This document shows positions 7,283 through 15,393 of a DNA stretch of 16,816 bases, in pieces. The notes under the pieces are model-generated. The model was not told the DNA's origin, searched no databases, and worked only from the letters and a program-made list of their open reading frames with translations. A program made the position numbers and the translations under genes. The stretch comes from Bacteroidia bacterium (GTDB taxonomy: Bacteria > Bacteroidota > Bacteroidia > AKYH767-A > OLB10): positions 1-16,816 of the forward strand of contig JANWID010000205.1 in NCBI GenBank assembly GCA_025450095.1, written 5' to 3'. How positions within the stretch are numbered: position 1 is the first letter of the stretch; each line of letters starts with the position of its first letter.

Positions 7283-7829
7283 ATTTAAATCCAAATGACC
7301 CTGAATAAAATATTCGTTTTGGCAATGACAGGATTATTGTCATTATCAGTTTTTGGTTCATGCAACAAAAAGAGAGAAAGCGAGAAAGAGAGACAGAAAG
7401 AGTGCTCAGGACTTCTCTTCCTTCAGCACCTGTTACTGTTCTGCGTATTCATTATCCGACCATGACGTTGCTTGCGGCAACTTACGGACGCTTTATGTAT
7501 AAATATGATTTAAATACACTTACTGCTATTACAACTTTACAATCTGCAAAAAACAAAATCACAATCCGGATAAATCCTGTTCCATTCAAAGACCATGCAA
7601 TAGTTCAATTGTACTTACCTGAAAATATATCCGGAAAACTTTCCGTTTATGATATTAGCGGGCACGAAATAAAAGTTTTCCACGAGGGTAAATTAGCCGG
7701 GGGATGAATAACATCCATCTTACATTGAATGAATATGAAAAAGGAAGGTTGCTTCATGGAATTGTACTTGTGAGATTTGTCTCTTCAGCGGGAGATCAGG
7801 TTGCTGTAAAAGGAGTTTGTGCTGATTAA
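7283..7829 (+). pseudogene. Decayed, internally deleted copy of the 2794-5310 lipoprotein gene
   Basis: The sequence from about 7285 (TTAAATCCAAAT, as before the parent start) through 7400 matches the parent's leader and first 30 or so codons, with the ATG changed to CTG at 7301; an ATG two codons upstream (7295) would still give MTLNKIFVLAMTGLLSLSVFGSCNKK. At about 7400 the sequence jumps to the parent's C-terminal part (from about 4881) and follows it to the stop at 7829 at roughly 85-90% identity by eye. About 2 kb of propeller is gone. The junction is out of frame, and a one-base deletion near 7697 causes a second frameshift, giving an early TGA at 7705. An open frame of 115 codons (7360-7707) spans the middle but lacks a signal peptide. 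Probably not functional. Confidence 0.88.
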
Positions 7830-7979
7830 TTAAAATTTGATGAAAAACCTCAACTGATGTTTCAATATGATTGCCACTAATGATTTTTTTTGGTGAACGA
7901 TTAATTCGGTTTCAAAAGCCACCAACGCGCTTAATCATGATATCATTTTTGCAAAAAATAAAATTAGTACCTTTATTTT

Positions 7980-8918
7980 ATGCAGTTAAAACCTACTTTC
8001 TTTGCTTTTTTCCTTATTTTAACAGGCTTTATCATCAGTTCCTGCAGCGCTCCGCGCTCCATATTGACATCAGGGAAGGTGCTACCCAAAGGGCAAGTCA
8101 GATTCGGCTTAAATTCAACGGTGAACATTTCATCTGCTTCCATTGAGCGATCCATAAAAACTACTATGGAGCTGGCAGAACCTGTTTTCGGAAACGATAC
8201 CATTATTTATTCTCAGCAAATTGCCAATCTGAATGCAGCTTTTATGGCATATTGCTTAGATCCAATCAGTTATAACACCGAAACGTATTTTAGATATGGT
8301 ATAGGCAATGGTTTTGATATCGGTTACAGAAATACAGGCGGTGCCAATGCTTTTGATGCGATGTATCAATTCATGGGTTCCAATAAAAATTGTAATGAAT
8401 CAGATAAAGGCGGATTTTACGGCAGTATCGGAGCTCAGTACTCCTGGCAGAATTTCCACTTCGTTAATTTCTCCATGTTCGAAAAAGTTCAAGAGTTTTT
8501 CGGAATGGAAATGTCCAGAAAAGACATCACCATTCCTTTGGTTTTCAGCAAATCACTCGGACCCGAAGAACGCAACGGTTGTTTCTCATTTGGGGTAGTT
8601 TATTCCCACAGTTTTATCAAATATAAAATCACTCCGAAAAATATTTATGCAGAACAGATTGTCGACAATGTTCCGGGAGAGCTGTTATTACCCGTTTCCG
8701 GAAAGGCTAGTTTTGATGCGTATGGAACATTTGTCAATGTTAAAGTTGGTAAAAAATATGTGTTTTTTAATTTTTCTTTGGCAGCATACTATCAGAATTA
8801 TGGAAATTACCATATGTTGAGCGGCTCTGATGTATTGCTAAAAGGAATAAGCATTATTCCTTCTTATGGAATTCAGTTTAATATCTTTCATAAGACGAAG
8901 AAGAAACCTGTAGTTTAA
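7980..8918 (+). CDS. Lipoprotein, possible outer-membrane beta-barrel-like protein
   Basis: The product is 312 aa, ATG start. The signal peptide ends in a lipobox (IISSC, Cys22), then SAPRS, so it is probably lipidated and placed in the outer membrane or periplasm. The mature part has alternating hydrophobic/polar strands with glycine and aromatic turns (GQVRFGLNSTVN, TYFRYGIGNGFDIGYRN, GGFYGSIGAQYSW, GCFSFGVVYSH, KYVFFNFSLAAYYQNYG, IIPSYGIQFNIFH). This looks like a small barrel or a barrel-like sheet. It does not end in the usual terminal aromatic of Bam-inserted barrels (it ends KTKKKPVV). I do not recognise a named family. No convincing TAnnTTTG promoter lies in the 150 nt before it. Confidence 0.82.
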   Translation: MQLKPTFFAFFLILTGFIISSCSAPRSILTSGKVLPKGQVRFGLNSTVNISSASIERSIKTTMELAEPVFGNDTIIYSQQIANLNAAFMAYCLDPISYNTETYFRYGIGNGFDIGYRNTGGANAFDAMYQFMGSNKNCNESDKGGFYGSIGAQYSWQNFHFVNFSMFEKVQEFFGMEMSRKDITIPLVFSKSLGPEERNGCFSFGVVYSHSFIKYKITPKNIYAEQIVDNVPGELLLPVSGKASFDAYGTFVNVKVGKKYVFFNFSLAAYYQNYGNYHMLSGSDVLLKGISIIPSYGIQFNIFHKTKKKPVV

Positions 8919-8959
8919 AACCTGAAAACGTTAGCGAAGCTTAACAAAATAACATTGAC

Positions 8960-9292
8960 ATGATAATCGGAGTAGCAGGACCTTATTCGGCAGACACCGC
9001 TGGACAAAGACAAATAAATTTGGACAATATGAACAAAGCCGCAGCAAGACTTCTTGAACTTGGACATGTGCCAATAATCGGGATGAATGCAGCCATACCA
9101 ATATTGAAATATGCAAACGTATCGAACAAATCTAAATGCACAATGGACATTTCGCTGGCTGTTATTAGTGCTTGTGACGCCCTTTTACTTTTAGGAGAAA
9201 GTCCTGGGGCCAATGAAGAAAGGGACCTAATTCTCGCAAAAAGCAGACCTGTGTATAAATCAATAGACGAAATAATTAACGCAATTAAATAA
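8960..9292 (+). CDS. DUF4406-type nucleoside 2-deoxyribosyltransferase-like protein
   Basis: The product is 110 aa, cytoplasmic, ATG start. It has a small Rossmann-like fold typical of the DUF4406 / nucleoside 2-deoxyribosyltransferase-like group. AGPYS (6-10) is the N-terminal strand-loop. GHVPIIGMNAAIP (35-47) is the second strand. CDALLLLGESPGANEE (72-87) carries the S-x-G-x-x-x-E type signature, with Glu86 or Glu87 as candidate catalytic base. The usual length of such proteins is about 95-120 aa, so it is complete. Substrate and activity are unknown; relatives are frequent in phages and accessory DNA. It is the only clearly soluble cytoplasmic protein in the window. A GTTAGCG at 8930 precedes it, but no matching AAC-type site follows, so I do not call it a cassette. 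Confidence 0.85.
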   Translation: MIIGVAGPYSADTAGQRQINLDNMNKAAARLLELGHVPIIGMNAAIPILKYANVSNKSKCTMDISLAVISACDALLLLGESPGANEERDLILAKSRPVYKSIDEIINAIK

Positions 9293-9305
9293 CATATAGT
9301 ACTAG

Positions 9306-9338
9306 TTTGCAGTGGGTTCTTCAGAACCCGTTCGCAAA
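9306..9338. repeat. Hairpin after the DUF4406 gene
   Basis: TTTGC (9306-9310) and GGGTTC (9314-9319) pair with GAACCC (9324-9329) and GCAAA (9334-9338) across a TTCA loop, with an unpaired bubble between the two stem parts. It begins 13 nt after the stop codon at 9292, where a terminator would be expected. No T tract follows, so termination is only a possibility. Confidence 0.45.
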
Positions 9339-9374
9339 TAATTGCGCAAAAGTTATCAAGCTAAACTCAACGCT

Positions 9375-10697
9375 TTGAAAAGAAGAGCACTTATATTTTT
9401 TCTGGGATGTATTTCAGTGATTACAAATGCTCAAACTTATCAGTGGACACCAACCAATTCGCCTACAGCAAACTTTCGCTTTGAGGATGTTTATTTTCTG
9501 AATGTTGATACAGGATTCGCTGTTCACTACAATGCTGTTCCGTTTGGAGGTGATCCGGGGTATATTTTGAAAACGATTGATGGGGGTAACACATGGATTA
9601 AGGTTTTAGACTCAACAGCATGTCGTTTTCGCGATGTCGGTTTTACCAATACGATGCATGGATGGGTTGGAACCATTAGTCATAGTAATATGGGTGCCGA
9701 TACCAATATTGTATACAAAACTACCGACGGAGGGACCACCTGGAGTGGCGTTGATAATTTTCCAGGACCTGACAGCGCAGGAATATGCGGATTGAAAGTT
9801 ATTAATGATTCAACTATTTATGGGGTGGGAAGGTATTATGGTCCTGCACACTTTTATAAAACAAATAATAACGGACAAACATGGAGTTATGTAAACCTTG
9901 ATTCATTGGTTAGCGGGCTGGTGGATATATTTTTCTTTGATGCAGATACGGGGTTTGTGATCGGCACCTCCGGACCAGCCTATAATACCGGATATGGAAG
10001 AGTGCTGTACACCACTGATGGAGGAAATTCCTGGTCCATTATTTATACTTCTACGCACAATTATACTTTGGGATGGAAAATTGATTTTCCATCGCGTAAT
10101 GTCGGATACTGCTCTTTACAATGTTTTAATTCGTGTAATACCGAGGCTTTTTTGAAGACTACAGATGGCGGAATTACCTGGCAGGATATCGTTTATGTAG
10201 GAGGACCTTCCAATTGGTATGATGTGGAAGGAATGGGATTTCTGAACGATACCATCGGATGGGTAGGTGGAAATACGAATACCTAATTTACTCAAAATGG
10301 CGGAGCAAGCTGGACCCTGCAAACGTGGGGTAATAATTTGAACCGGTTCAGGTTTTTATCCGATTCAGTCGGATACAGTGCTGGACAGCAAATTTATAAG
10401 ATGCATATTTCTGCAACTGGTATAGTGGAAATTGAAAACAATAATCTGCTCAACAGCTATCCAAACCCTGCAACTGACTATGCGTATTTTGAGTTCCCGC
10501 TCGAGAAACCTATGCGTGCAAAACTTTCTGTTTATGATTTAAATGGAAATGAAGTTGAATTGGTTTTTGATAAAATATTCGACACAGGAAATCAGCATTT
10601 CATCTGGCAGCCAAATAATTTATCCCAAGGAGTTTACTTGTGTGTATTGACATTTGGAAATAATATCGTAAAACGAAGACTTGAAATCCTGAAATAG
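9375..10697 (+). pseudogene. Ycf48/BNR-like propeller T9SS cargo gene broken by one in-frame stop
   Basis: The frame is continuous from a TTG at 9375 to the stop at 10697 except for one TAA at 10284-10286. On both sides the product is coherent: ...FLNDTIGWVGGNTNT*FTQNGGASWTLQTW... The start is chosen because it gives a signal peptide (KRRALIFFLGCISVITNAQ); no ATG is available, and the open frame extends back to 9342 without one. The product has Asp-box-like motifs (KTIDGGNTW, KTTDGGTTW, KTNNNGQTW, TTDGGNSW, KTTDGGITW, TQNGGASW) alternating with DxxxGWVG-type motifs of Ycf48-like propellers. The C-terminus (SYPNPATDYAYFEFPLEKP...LSQGVYLCVLTFGNNIVKRRLEILK) is a T9SS sorting domain. The stop leaves a 303-residue product with no sorting domain. 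It could be a recent nonsense mutation (CAA to TAA would suffice), a sequencing error, or read-through. Full length would be 440 aa. Confidence 0.85.
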
Positions 10698-10834
10698 CAC
10701 TAGCAACACTCACGCTGTAAAAATTATCACATGCGCATGACAGTGGATAAAGAGAAGAAAAAAATCAGCACAGGTATAGTCTTTTCTTTTTTTACTTATT
10801 TAAACTTATCTTCGTTCTTCATATTATTTACACC

Positions 10835-11749
10835 ATGAAAAAACATAATTACATAATTACGTTTTTTTTAATTTATTCAATTCTGCCATTAAAAGCGCAA
10901 GAATTTGTTAATGGAGAATTAACTGGCATAATAACGGGTCTTGGCGACCTGCCAAATGGATGGTCAAGTGTCCCTTATGGAGATCCAAATTGTATTGCAA
11001 CAAATTCGTCTTTTGCAACGCCAGACCTCACAAATTTTACTTTACCTACTCCGAGTACTGGAATAATCGGAAACCCATACTCCGGAAGTACTTTTGTAAG
11101 CGGCGTGTTTGCCGTCCCCTTTCCCGGGGGATTTTTTCAGGAAGGAATAATGCAAACAGTATTTGGCTTTGTTCCTGGGAATGTATACCCAATAAATTTT
11201 CACCAGGCGGTTGTCAAGCAAGCCAATTGTTTGGATGTATCCGGTTCATGGGCTGTTTATATTGACACTATTTTGGCAGCTGTATCGGTTCCAACGTATA
11301 GTCCTGCACCATTTAACAGCACTTCTTTTATTTGGGAATCAAGAACAATATCATTTACAGCGACTTCAATTTCACATACTATTAAATTTCTACCTATGGA
11401 TGATGATAGTTCATGGACGAATACTTTAAATGCAGGTATTAGAATGGGAATAGACTGTATTTTTATTACCACCTCCTGCGATAGTGTGCTTGTCGGCATC
11501 AATGATAACTTGATTGAAAATTCGTTTGAAATTTACCCAAATCCAATAAACAGTCAATTAAATATAAAAACTGGAAGCATGGAAACGTCAGAGTTTATAA
11601 TTTATGACATTTCTTCAAGAAAGCTGTTCCAACAATCATTTTTAAAATCAATCACTATAAATACAGAACATTTTGCAAGGGGTATTTATCTTTACGAAAT
11701 AAGAAACAAATACGGAGTGGTTAAAAAAGGAAAGGTTTTGAAGGATTGA
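10835..11749 (+). CDS. Secreted protein with T9SS sorting domain, function unknown
   Basis: The product is 304 aa, ATG start, signal peptide KKHNYIITFFLIYSILPLKAQ with cleavage near residue 22. Residues 23 to about 215 begin EFVNGELTGIITGLGDLPNGWSSVP and contain strand-rich segments (GIMQTVFGFVPGNVYPINFHQAVV, WAVYIDTILAAVSV, TISFTATSISHTIKFLPMD), suggesting a jelly-roll / carbohydrate-binding-like sandwich. The C-terminus (FEIYPNPINSQLNIKTGS...FARGIYLYEIRNKYGVVKKGKVLKD, about 231-304) is a T9SS type-A domain. It is related to the gene at 12543: the last 90 or so nt of the two are clearly similar. A TATCTTCG (10807-10814), one mismatch from TAnnTTTG, could be the -7 element, but no TTG lies at the right distance. 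No enzyme motif is seen. Confidence 0.9.
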   Translation: MKKHNYIITFFLIYSILPLKAQEFVNGELTGIITGLGDLPNGWSSVPYGDPNCIATNSSFATPDLTNFTLPTPSTGIIGNPYSGSTFVSGVFAVPFPGGFFQEGIMQTVFGFVPGNVYPINFHQAVVKQANCLDVSGSWAVYIDTILAAVSVPTYSPAPFNSTSFIWESRTISFTATSISHTIKFLPMDDDSSWTNTLNAGIRMGIDCIFITTSCDSVLVGINDNLIENSFEIYPNPINSQLNIKTGSMETSEFIIYDISSRKLFQQSFLKSITINTEHFARGIYLYEIRNKYGVVKKGKVLKD

Positions 11750-11837
11750 CGGTGGGAGTATAACCCGTACTACGGTTCTTAATAGCCATCAGGAGGTTGA
11801 ATTTTATTGGCAGCCAAATTCAAGCAATTTACCTAAA

Positions 11838-12464
11838 TTGACAATCCATTTTGACAAGAAGCTTTTCTGGTGGTTATTCATAACTTTTATTTGTTCAACT
11901 ATAATTGGTACACTTTCTCATGAATGTGGCCATTATTTTATTGCAAAATGGCTCGGATATGATCCTAATTTGCATTTTGCAAGAACAAGTTGGAGATCTG
12001 AAGCAATTGATGAATATACACAAGCCAATCACGGTTTTTGGATATTGATTTCTGGCCCGCTTCAAACACTTTCAATAGGGACTTTGGGACTCGTTTTACT
12101 TTACCTGTATCGCCAAACATTTTATCAGACCAATAGTCTCTCGATTTCTCAATGGGTGATTATTTTTCTTTCTTTATTCTGGACCAGGCAGTTTGCAAAT
12201 TATGCAATTTGGACTTGGAATAAATTATCCAGCACAAATTTCAAATCGAACAGCGATGAAATTCAAATAGCAAGACAATTGCAACTCCCCGAAGGGGTAA
12301 TTTTGACTTTTTCTGCCTTGATTGGGCTAATCGTATTAGTTGTAGTCATTTTTAGGTTTATACCCGAAAAACTGCGATTGTCATTTATGTCTGCCGGGCT
12401 TTTCGGAGGCGTTTTTGGTTATATTGTTTGGATGAAATGGCTTGGACCCTGGTTAATACCTTGA
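11838..12464 (+). CDS. M50-like membrane-embedded zinc metalloprotease
   Basis: The product is 208 aa with about five membrane segments (about 9-33, 67-91, 106-126, 153-175, 183-205). HECGH (28-32) at the end of the first segment is the HExxH zinc motif in the intramembrane position of M50/site-2 proteases and M50B-like proteins. ISGPLQTLS (71-79) resembles the family's second conserved segment (GPxxN-like). Asp140 (NSDEIQIARQLQLP) is a candidate third ligand. The standard NxxPxxxLDGG motif is absent, so proteolysis is likely but unproven. Start: TTG at 11838, the first start-like codon in frame; there is no ATG, and the frame stays open upstream, reading EVEFYWQPNSSNLPK, which looks like a leftover of a sorting-domain gene. 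An AGGAGG at 11791 does not line up with any in-frame start. It sits between two related cargo genes. Confidence 0.8.
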   Translation: MTIHFDKKLFWWLFITFICSTIIGTLSHECGHYFIAKWLGYDPNLHFARTSWRSEAIDEYTQANHGFWILISGPLQTLSIGTLGLVLLYLYRQTFYQTNSLSISQWVIIFLSLFWTRQFANYAIWTWNKLSSTNFKSNSDEIQIARQLQLPEGVILTFSALIGLIVLVVVIFRFIPEKLRLSFMSAGLFGGVFGYIVWMKWLGPWLIP

Positions 12465-12542
12465 TGTATTTTGGTTGCCACTAATTTCTAGGAACCTATG
12501 GGGAAAATTATTACCTTTCATCTTCCCAATTTAATAACCGCA

Positions 12543-13508
12543 ATGAATAAAATATACTGCATTTTATTTTTGTTCTTATTATGCAATATATGCGATGGGC
12601 AGAACCTTGTACTGAACGGTGATTTTGAGCAATACACAACATGCCCAACTGGGGTAACTCAGATTGCTCACTGCACGTATTGGTACAATGCCGGGGATAT
12701 TTCAGTAGGCAGTACGCCAGACTATTTTAATACGTGTTCATCATATCCACTGATTACCCCACCATACGTCTTTGCTGGCTACCAGATGCCAAATAGCGGT
12801 AATGGATTTTCTCACATCTTAGTTTATTACCCGTTCGGAACCGTGAGAGAAGCAATGCAGGGAACATTAAGCCAGCCTCTGGTTGTGGGTCAACAGTATT
12901 ACGTATCCTTCTATGCCAACCTAACTGGAGGCGCAAATGGGACTCGTTCAATTGCTACAGATAAACTAGGAGCATTATTGACAACCTATCAGTTTTCACC
13001 AGCAAACTTCGCTACTTCAATCAATTTTGCTCATGTGTATACCGATTCAATTTTAAGCGACTCAGTAAACTGGGTTATGGTAAAAGGTTCGTTTATTGCA
13101 GATTCAGCGTATAATTACATCACCATCACCAATTTCTTCGACAATGCAAACACGGATACTTTGATGCTTAATGATTCAATTTCATTTATGAGCAGCTATA
13201 ATATTGATGATGTTTGTGTGTCAATTGATTCTTTGACTTGTTACCTATCTTCAGGTGTTAATCAGTTGAACAATCCATCTGAAGTAAGTGTTTTTCCAAA
13301 TCCATTTTCCGATAAACTAAACATCGCTGTAAAAAGTAACGACATTTTAGAAGTAACCCTGTTTGACTTCACTGCCAGGAAAATATTCAATCGAGCATTC
13401 ACAAATACAATTAAAATAAATACAGAACAGCTTGCGAAGGGTATTTATTTTTACGAAGTGCAATGCAAAGGCAAACTCGTTAGGAAAGGTAAGATTTTGA
13501 AGGAATGA
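12543..13508 (+). CDS. Secreted galactose-binding-like protein with T9SS sorting domain
   Basis: The product is 321 aa. The start is the ATG at 12543, which gives a clean signal peptide (NKIYCILFLFLLCNICDGQ, cleaved near residue 20). The in-frame ATG at 12498 would put 15 residues in front of it. NLVLNGDFEQYTTCPT opens a domain often found in Bacteroidota exported proteins and similar to galactose-binding / carbohydrate-binding jelly rolls. Supporting segments are SQPLVVGQQYYVSFYANL and YNIDDVCVSID near its end. The last 75 or so residues (VSVFPNPFSDKLNIAVKSND...LAKGIYFYEVQCKGKLVRKGKILKE) are a T9SS sorting domain, similar in both protein and DNA to that of 10835-11749. It converges on the minus-strand gene ending at 13519 with a 10-nt gap and no obvious terminator. 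The ligand is unknown. Confidence 0.9.
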   Translation: MNKIYCILFLFLLCNICDGQNLVLNGDFEQYTTCPTGVTQIAHCTYWYNAGDISVGSTPDYFNTCSSYPLITPPYVFAGYQMPNSGNGFSHILVYYPFGTVREAMQGTLSQPLVVGQQYYVSFYANLTGGANGTRSIATDKLGALLTTYQFSPANFATSINFAHVYTDSILSDSVNWVMVKGSFIADSAYNYITITNFFDNANTDTLMLNDSISFMSSYNIDDVCVSIDSLTCYLSSGVNQLNNPSEVSVFPNPFSDKLNIAVKSNDILEVTLFDFTARKIFNRAFTNTIKINTEQLAKGIYFYEVQCKGKLVRKGKILKE

Positions 13509-13518
13509 ATCAGCAATC

Positions 13519-14043
13519 TCAGAGCGGGTTAATATTCCTTGATTCAAATATTACAACAGCATTTGCAGGCAGCTTTGGACAAATAATGGAGCAAAACATC
13601 TGACTGGAGTAAATACCTGAACCTTTGCATTGATGGCTCAGTGTATATTCGATCTTAAAAAACCATTTTTCAGAAGTGGGGTTATAACAAAAACAACCCT
13701 GGTGACTTAAACTGCTCCCGGCATCAATATAGATTTCAACTCCAACCAGCGATGAAGTGGAAAAGTCAACGTACCCAAGGGGCATGGAATCGGTGGGGTT
13801 GGCAAATGCTTCTTTGTAAGTATCAATATCATTGATTACCACCAATTGATCCATACCATATTTCCAATAAAGATTTTGGGCACCATTATACTTTGCATCT
13901 GAAACTGAAATATAACCCGGATTACAGTTTAATACTCCTAAAGATTTTGTAATGCAACCCTTTCGACAGGAAACAAAATTTCCATACACCAATGCAAACA
14001 AGAATAACAATATTATCTTTTGTTTAAATTGTTTTTTGAGCAT
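13519..14043 (-). CDS. Putative lipoprotein, function unknown
   Basis: The product is 174 aa, ATG start at 14043. The signal peptide (KQFKQKIILLFLFALVYGNFVSC) ends in a possible lipobox with Cys26; Phe at -3 is unusual, so type I cleavage is possible. The mature protein is rich in cysteine (C30, C40 and several near GCFCYNP, HQCKGSG, MFCSIICP), which suggests disulfides outside the cytoplasm. The stretch INDIDTYKEAFANP...VDFSTSSLVGVEIYIDAGSS resembles the layout of Bacteroidota PrcB-like or DUF lipoproteins, but I would not assign a family. It lies 33 nt downstream of the beta-barrel gene on the same strand and probably shares its promoter. Coding status is good; function is unknown. Confidence 0.8.
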   Translation of the reverse strand: MLKKQFKQKIILLFLFALVYGNFVSCRKGCITKSLGVLNCNPGYISVSDAKYNGAQNLYWKYGMDQLVVINDIDTYKEAFANPTDSMPLGYVDFSTSSLVGVEIYIDAGSSLSHQGCFCYNPTSEKWFFKIEYTLSHQCKGSGIYSSQMFCSIICPKLPANAVVIFESRNINPL

Positions 14044-14076
14044 GGCTTTCAGATCTCGGTATTATTCCACAAATGT

Positions 14077-14973
14077 TTAAAATTTGTACCCAGCATTAAT
14101 TCCCAACTCAACACTTGCATATTTCAGCAAACTATTAGAGTAGTAATAATCGCCACTACTCCTGCTGTATTGTTTTTCTGCTAAATTGAGCGTGCCTAAC
14201 CCAAAATATACCACCAGGTTGAATTTTTTAGTAGGTTGAATCATAACTCCATTCTTAAACATAATAGTGAAAATAGGGCTTGTAACTTTGTTAAGAGTAT
14301 AATTTCCCGGTTCTCCCGGCACTCCATTGTAAGTGTAATAATGATACCGGCCATATTCAACAGAAGGTCCCAGGAAATACTTGACCGTACCCTGTCCATC
14401 CGGGAAAGCGTTTAACTCAAAACCTGTGCTGTATATCTTATTCTTAAAATAATATCCTCCGGAAGGGAAAACAGGGCTTAACGGGCTTTTATTATCATAC
14501 ACAGTTTTTGTTATGCCCAGGCTCGACATCCCAAAGGAGATTGGAATTCGAATACTGCTTTTTCCCGATTTAGCCGTTCGTTCGTATCCCACCGAAATCA
14601 ATCCCATGAACAGGTCCGTAACTGTGAGATATACAAAATTCCGGTAATAATCCTGGCCGCGGGGATCGTATTTAGGAGGTGGGGGTGGAATATAAACTGG
14701 CTCAGGAATAGTACTCAGTTTCTGATTGAATATATCAACTACGCCGTTTGCAAAAACAATTTTAACAACGTCGCGTATGTCAATTCTGTATATGGGCCCT
14801 TCAAGATGGCTGAATTTTTTATAGGATATGTCTTTGTTATTTATCTGAATAACCTTTGCAATAATTTTCTTTCTATTTATGGTATGAATAGTATCCTGCG
14901 CAATTAAAGCCGACGTTGAAAACAGCAGCGCGGTAAACATCAATGTGAAAATGATACCTGAAAAGGATTTCAT
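14077..14973 (-). CDS. Outer-membrane beta-barrel protein with small N-terminal domain
   Basis: The product is 298 aa. The start is the ATG at 14973; the open frame continues to a TTG at 14997, but that codon overlaps the promoter -7 element. The signal peptide SFSGIIFTLMFTALLFSTSALIAQ ends near residue 26. Residues 27-82 (DTIHTINRKKIIAKVIQINNKDISYKKFSHLEGPIYRIDIRDVVKIVFANGVVDIF) match a small beta domain common in Bacteroidota, with the D-I-I-x-x-K-V...I-x-Y-K...GP-x-Y-x-I pattern. A proline-rich linker (IPEPVYIPPPPPKYDP) follows. The rest is amphipathic beta strands with Tyr/Gly-rich turns ending in GYKF, a C-terminal aromatic that fits Bam insertion. The cargo or substrate of the barrel is unknown. 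It is the first gene of a probable two-gene unit with the lipoprotein at 13519-14043. Confidence 0.88.
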   Translation of the reverse strand: MKSFSGIIFTLMFTALLFSTSALIAQDTIHTINRKKIIAKVIQINNKDISYKKFSHLEGPIYRIDIRDVVKIVFANGVVDIFNQKLSTIPEPVYIPPPPPKYDPRGQDYYRNFVYLTVTDLFMGLISVGYERTAKSGKSSIRIPISFGMSSLGITKTVYDNKSPLSPVFPSGGYYFKNKIYSTGFELNAFPDGQGTVKYFLGPSVEYGRYHYYTYNGVPGEPGNYTLNKVTSPIFTIMFKNGVMIQPTKKFNLVVYFGLGTLNLAEKQYSRSSGDYYYSNSLLKYASVELGINAGYKF

Positions 14974-14994
14974 CAGGGAAATATTGAGTTTTTT

Positions 14995-15022
14995 CAAAAA
15001 TAGAAAATAATGTGATATCCAA
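14995..15022 (-). promoter_or_regulatory. Bacteroidota sigma-ABfr-type promoter for the minus-strand unit
   Basis: On the minus strand TTG (15022-15020), 17 nt, then TATTTTTG (15002-14995) matches the consensus TTG-N17-23-TAnnTTTG fully. The expected transcription start, about 14990, gives a leader of about 18 nt before the ATG at 14973. This decides the start codon of the barrel gene. Confidence 0.65.
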
Positions 15023-15353
15023 CTGATACCAAGTTAGAGTGACTTGTAGAATTTGTTTGATAGCCAGCCTAAAAAGGGTCCAAACCAATCGTGTGCAGAA
15101 TAGCCCATAGCCATCGACTTGGACTTTTGGAGTGATATATGTGTTTTGGTCGCAACATCACCCTCCTAAGCCTGAAAACGGTTTTGAATCACGAAGAGCA
15201 GTAGCCTGTAAAAAGCTTTGGAGGGAGGAGTAAATTAACAGAAAACATTTATCTTTCGACATTCCAAACCACTCCATTTTGGCGCGCGCAGTAGCAATTA
15301 ATATTCAGCTTGAGACAACCACTGTAAGAAGTAGTGGAAATCAGTGAACATTA
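15023..15353. other. Divergent intergenic region without a supported gene
   Basis: About 330 nt lie between the two divergent promoters. CAAGT/ACTTG (15031-15047) could form a five-pair stem around TAGAGTG. The rest holds no start codon with a plausible product on either strand, no repeat that I can match elsewhere in the window, and no clear terminator. Confidence 0.4.
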
Positions 15354-15361
15354 TAATTTTG
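15354..15361 (+). promoter_or_regulatory. Candidate -7 element (TAATTTTG)
   Basis: TAATTTTG matches TAnnTTTG exactly and would place the transcript start near 15365, about 29 nt before the ATG at 15394. No TTG is found 17-23 nt upstream, so the promoter is incomplete. It argues against the upstream GTG at 15334 as start. Confidence 0.4.
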
Positions 15362-15393
15362 TCTTTAAGAAACAGACACAGTATTTTGCAACT

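Noticed and set aside
7871..8203. Overlapping ORFs around the start of the lipoprotein gene
   Set aside because: Both strands' alternatives are shadows; only the frame starting at 7980 gives a lipobox signal peptide and a full-length product.
8926..9380. DUF4406 gene as a third cassette (GTTAGCG at 8930)
   Set aside because: No CGCTAAC or similar AAC site follows the gene, and only 12 nt separate the previous stop from GTTAGCG, leaving no room for an upstream attC.
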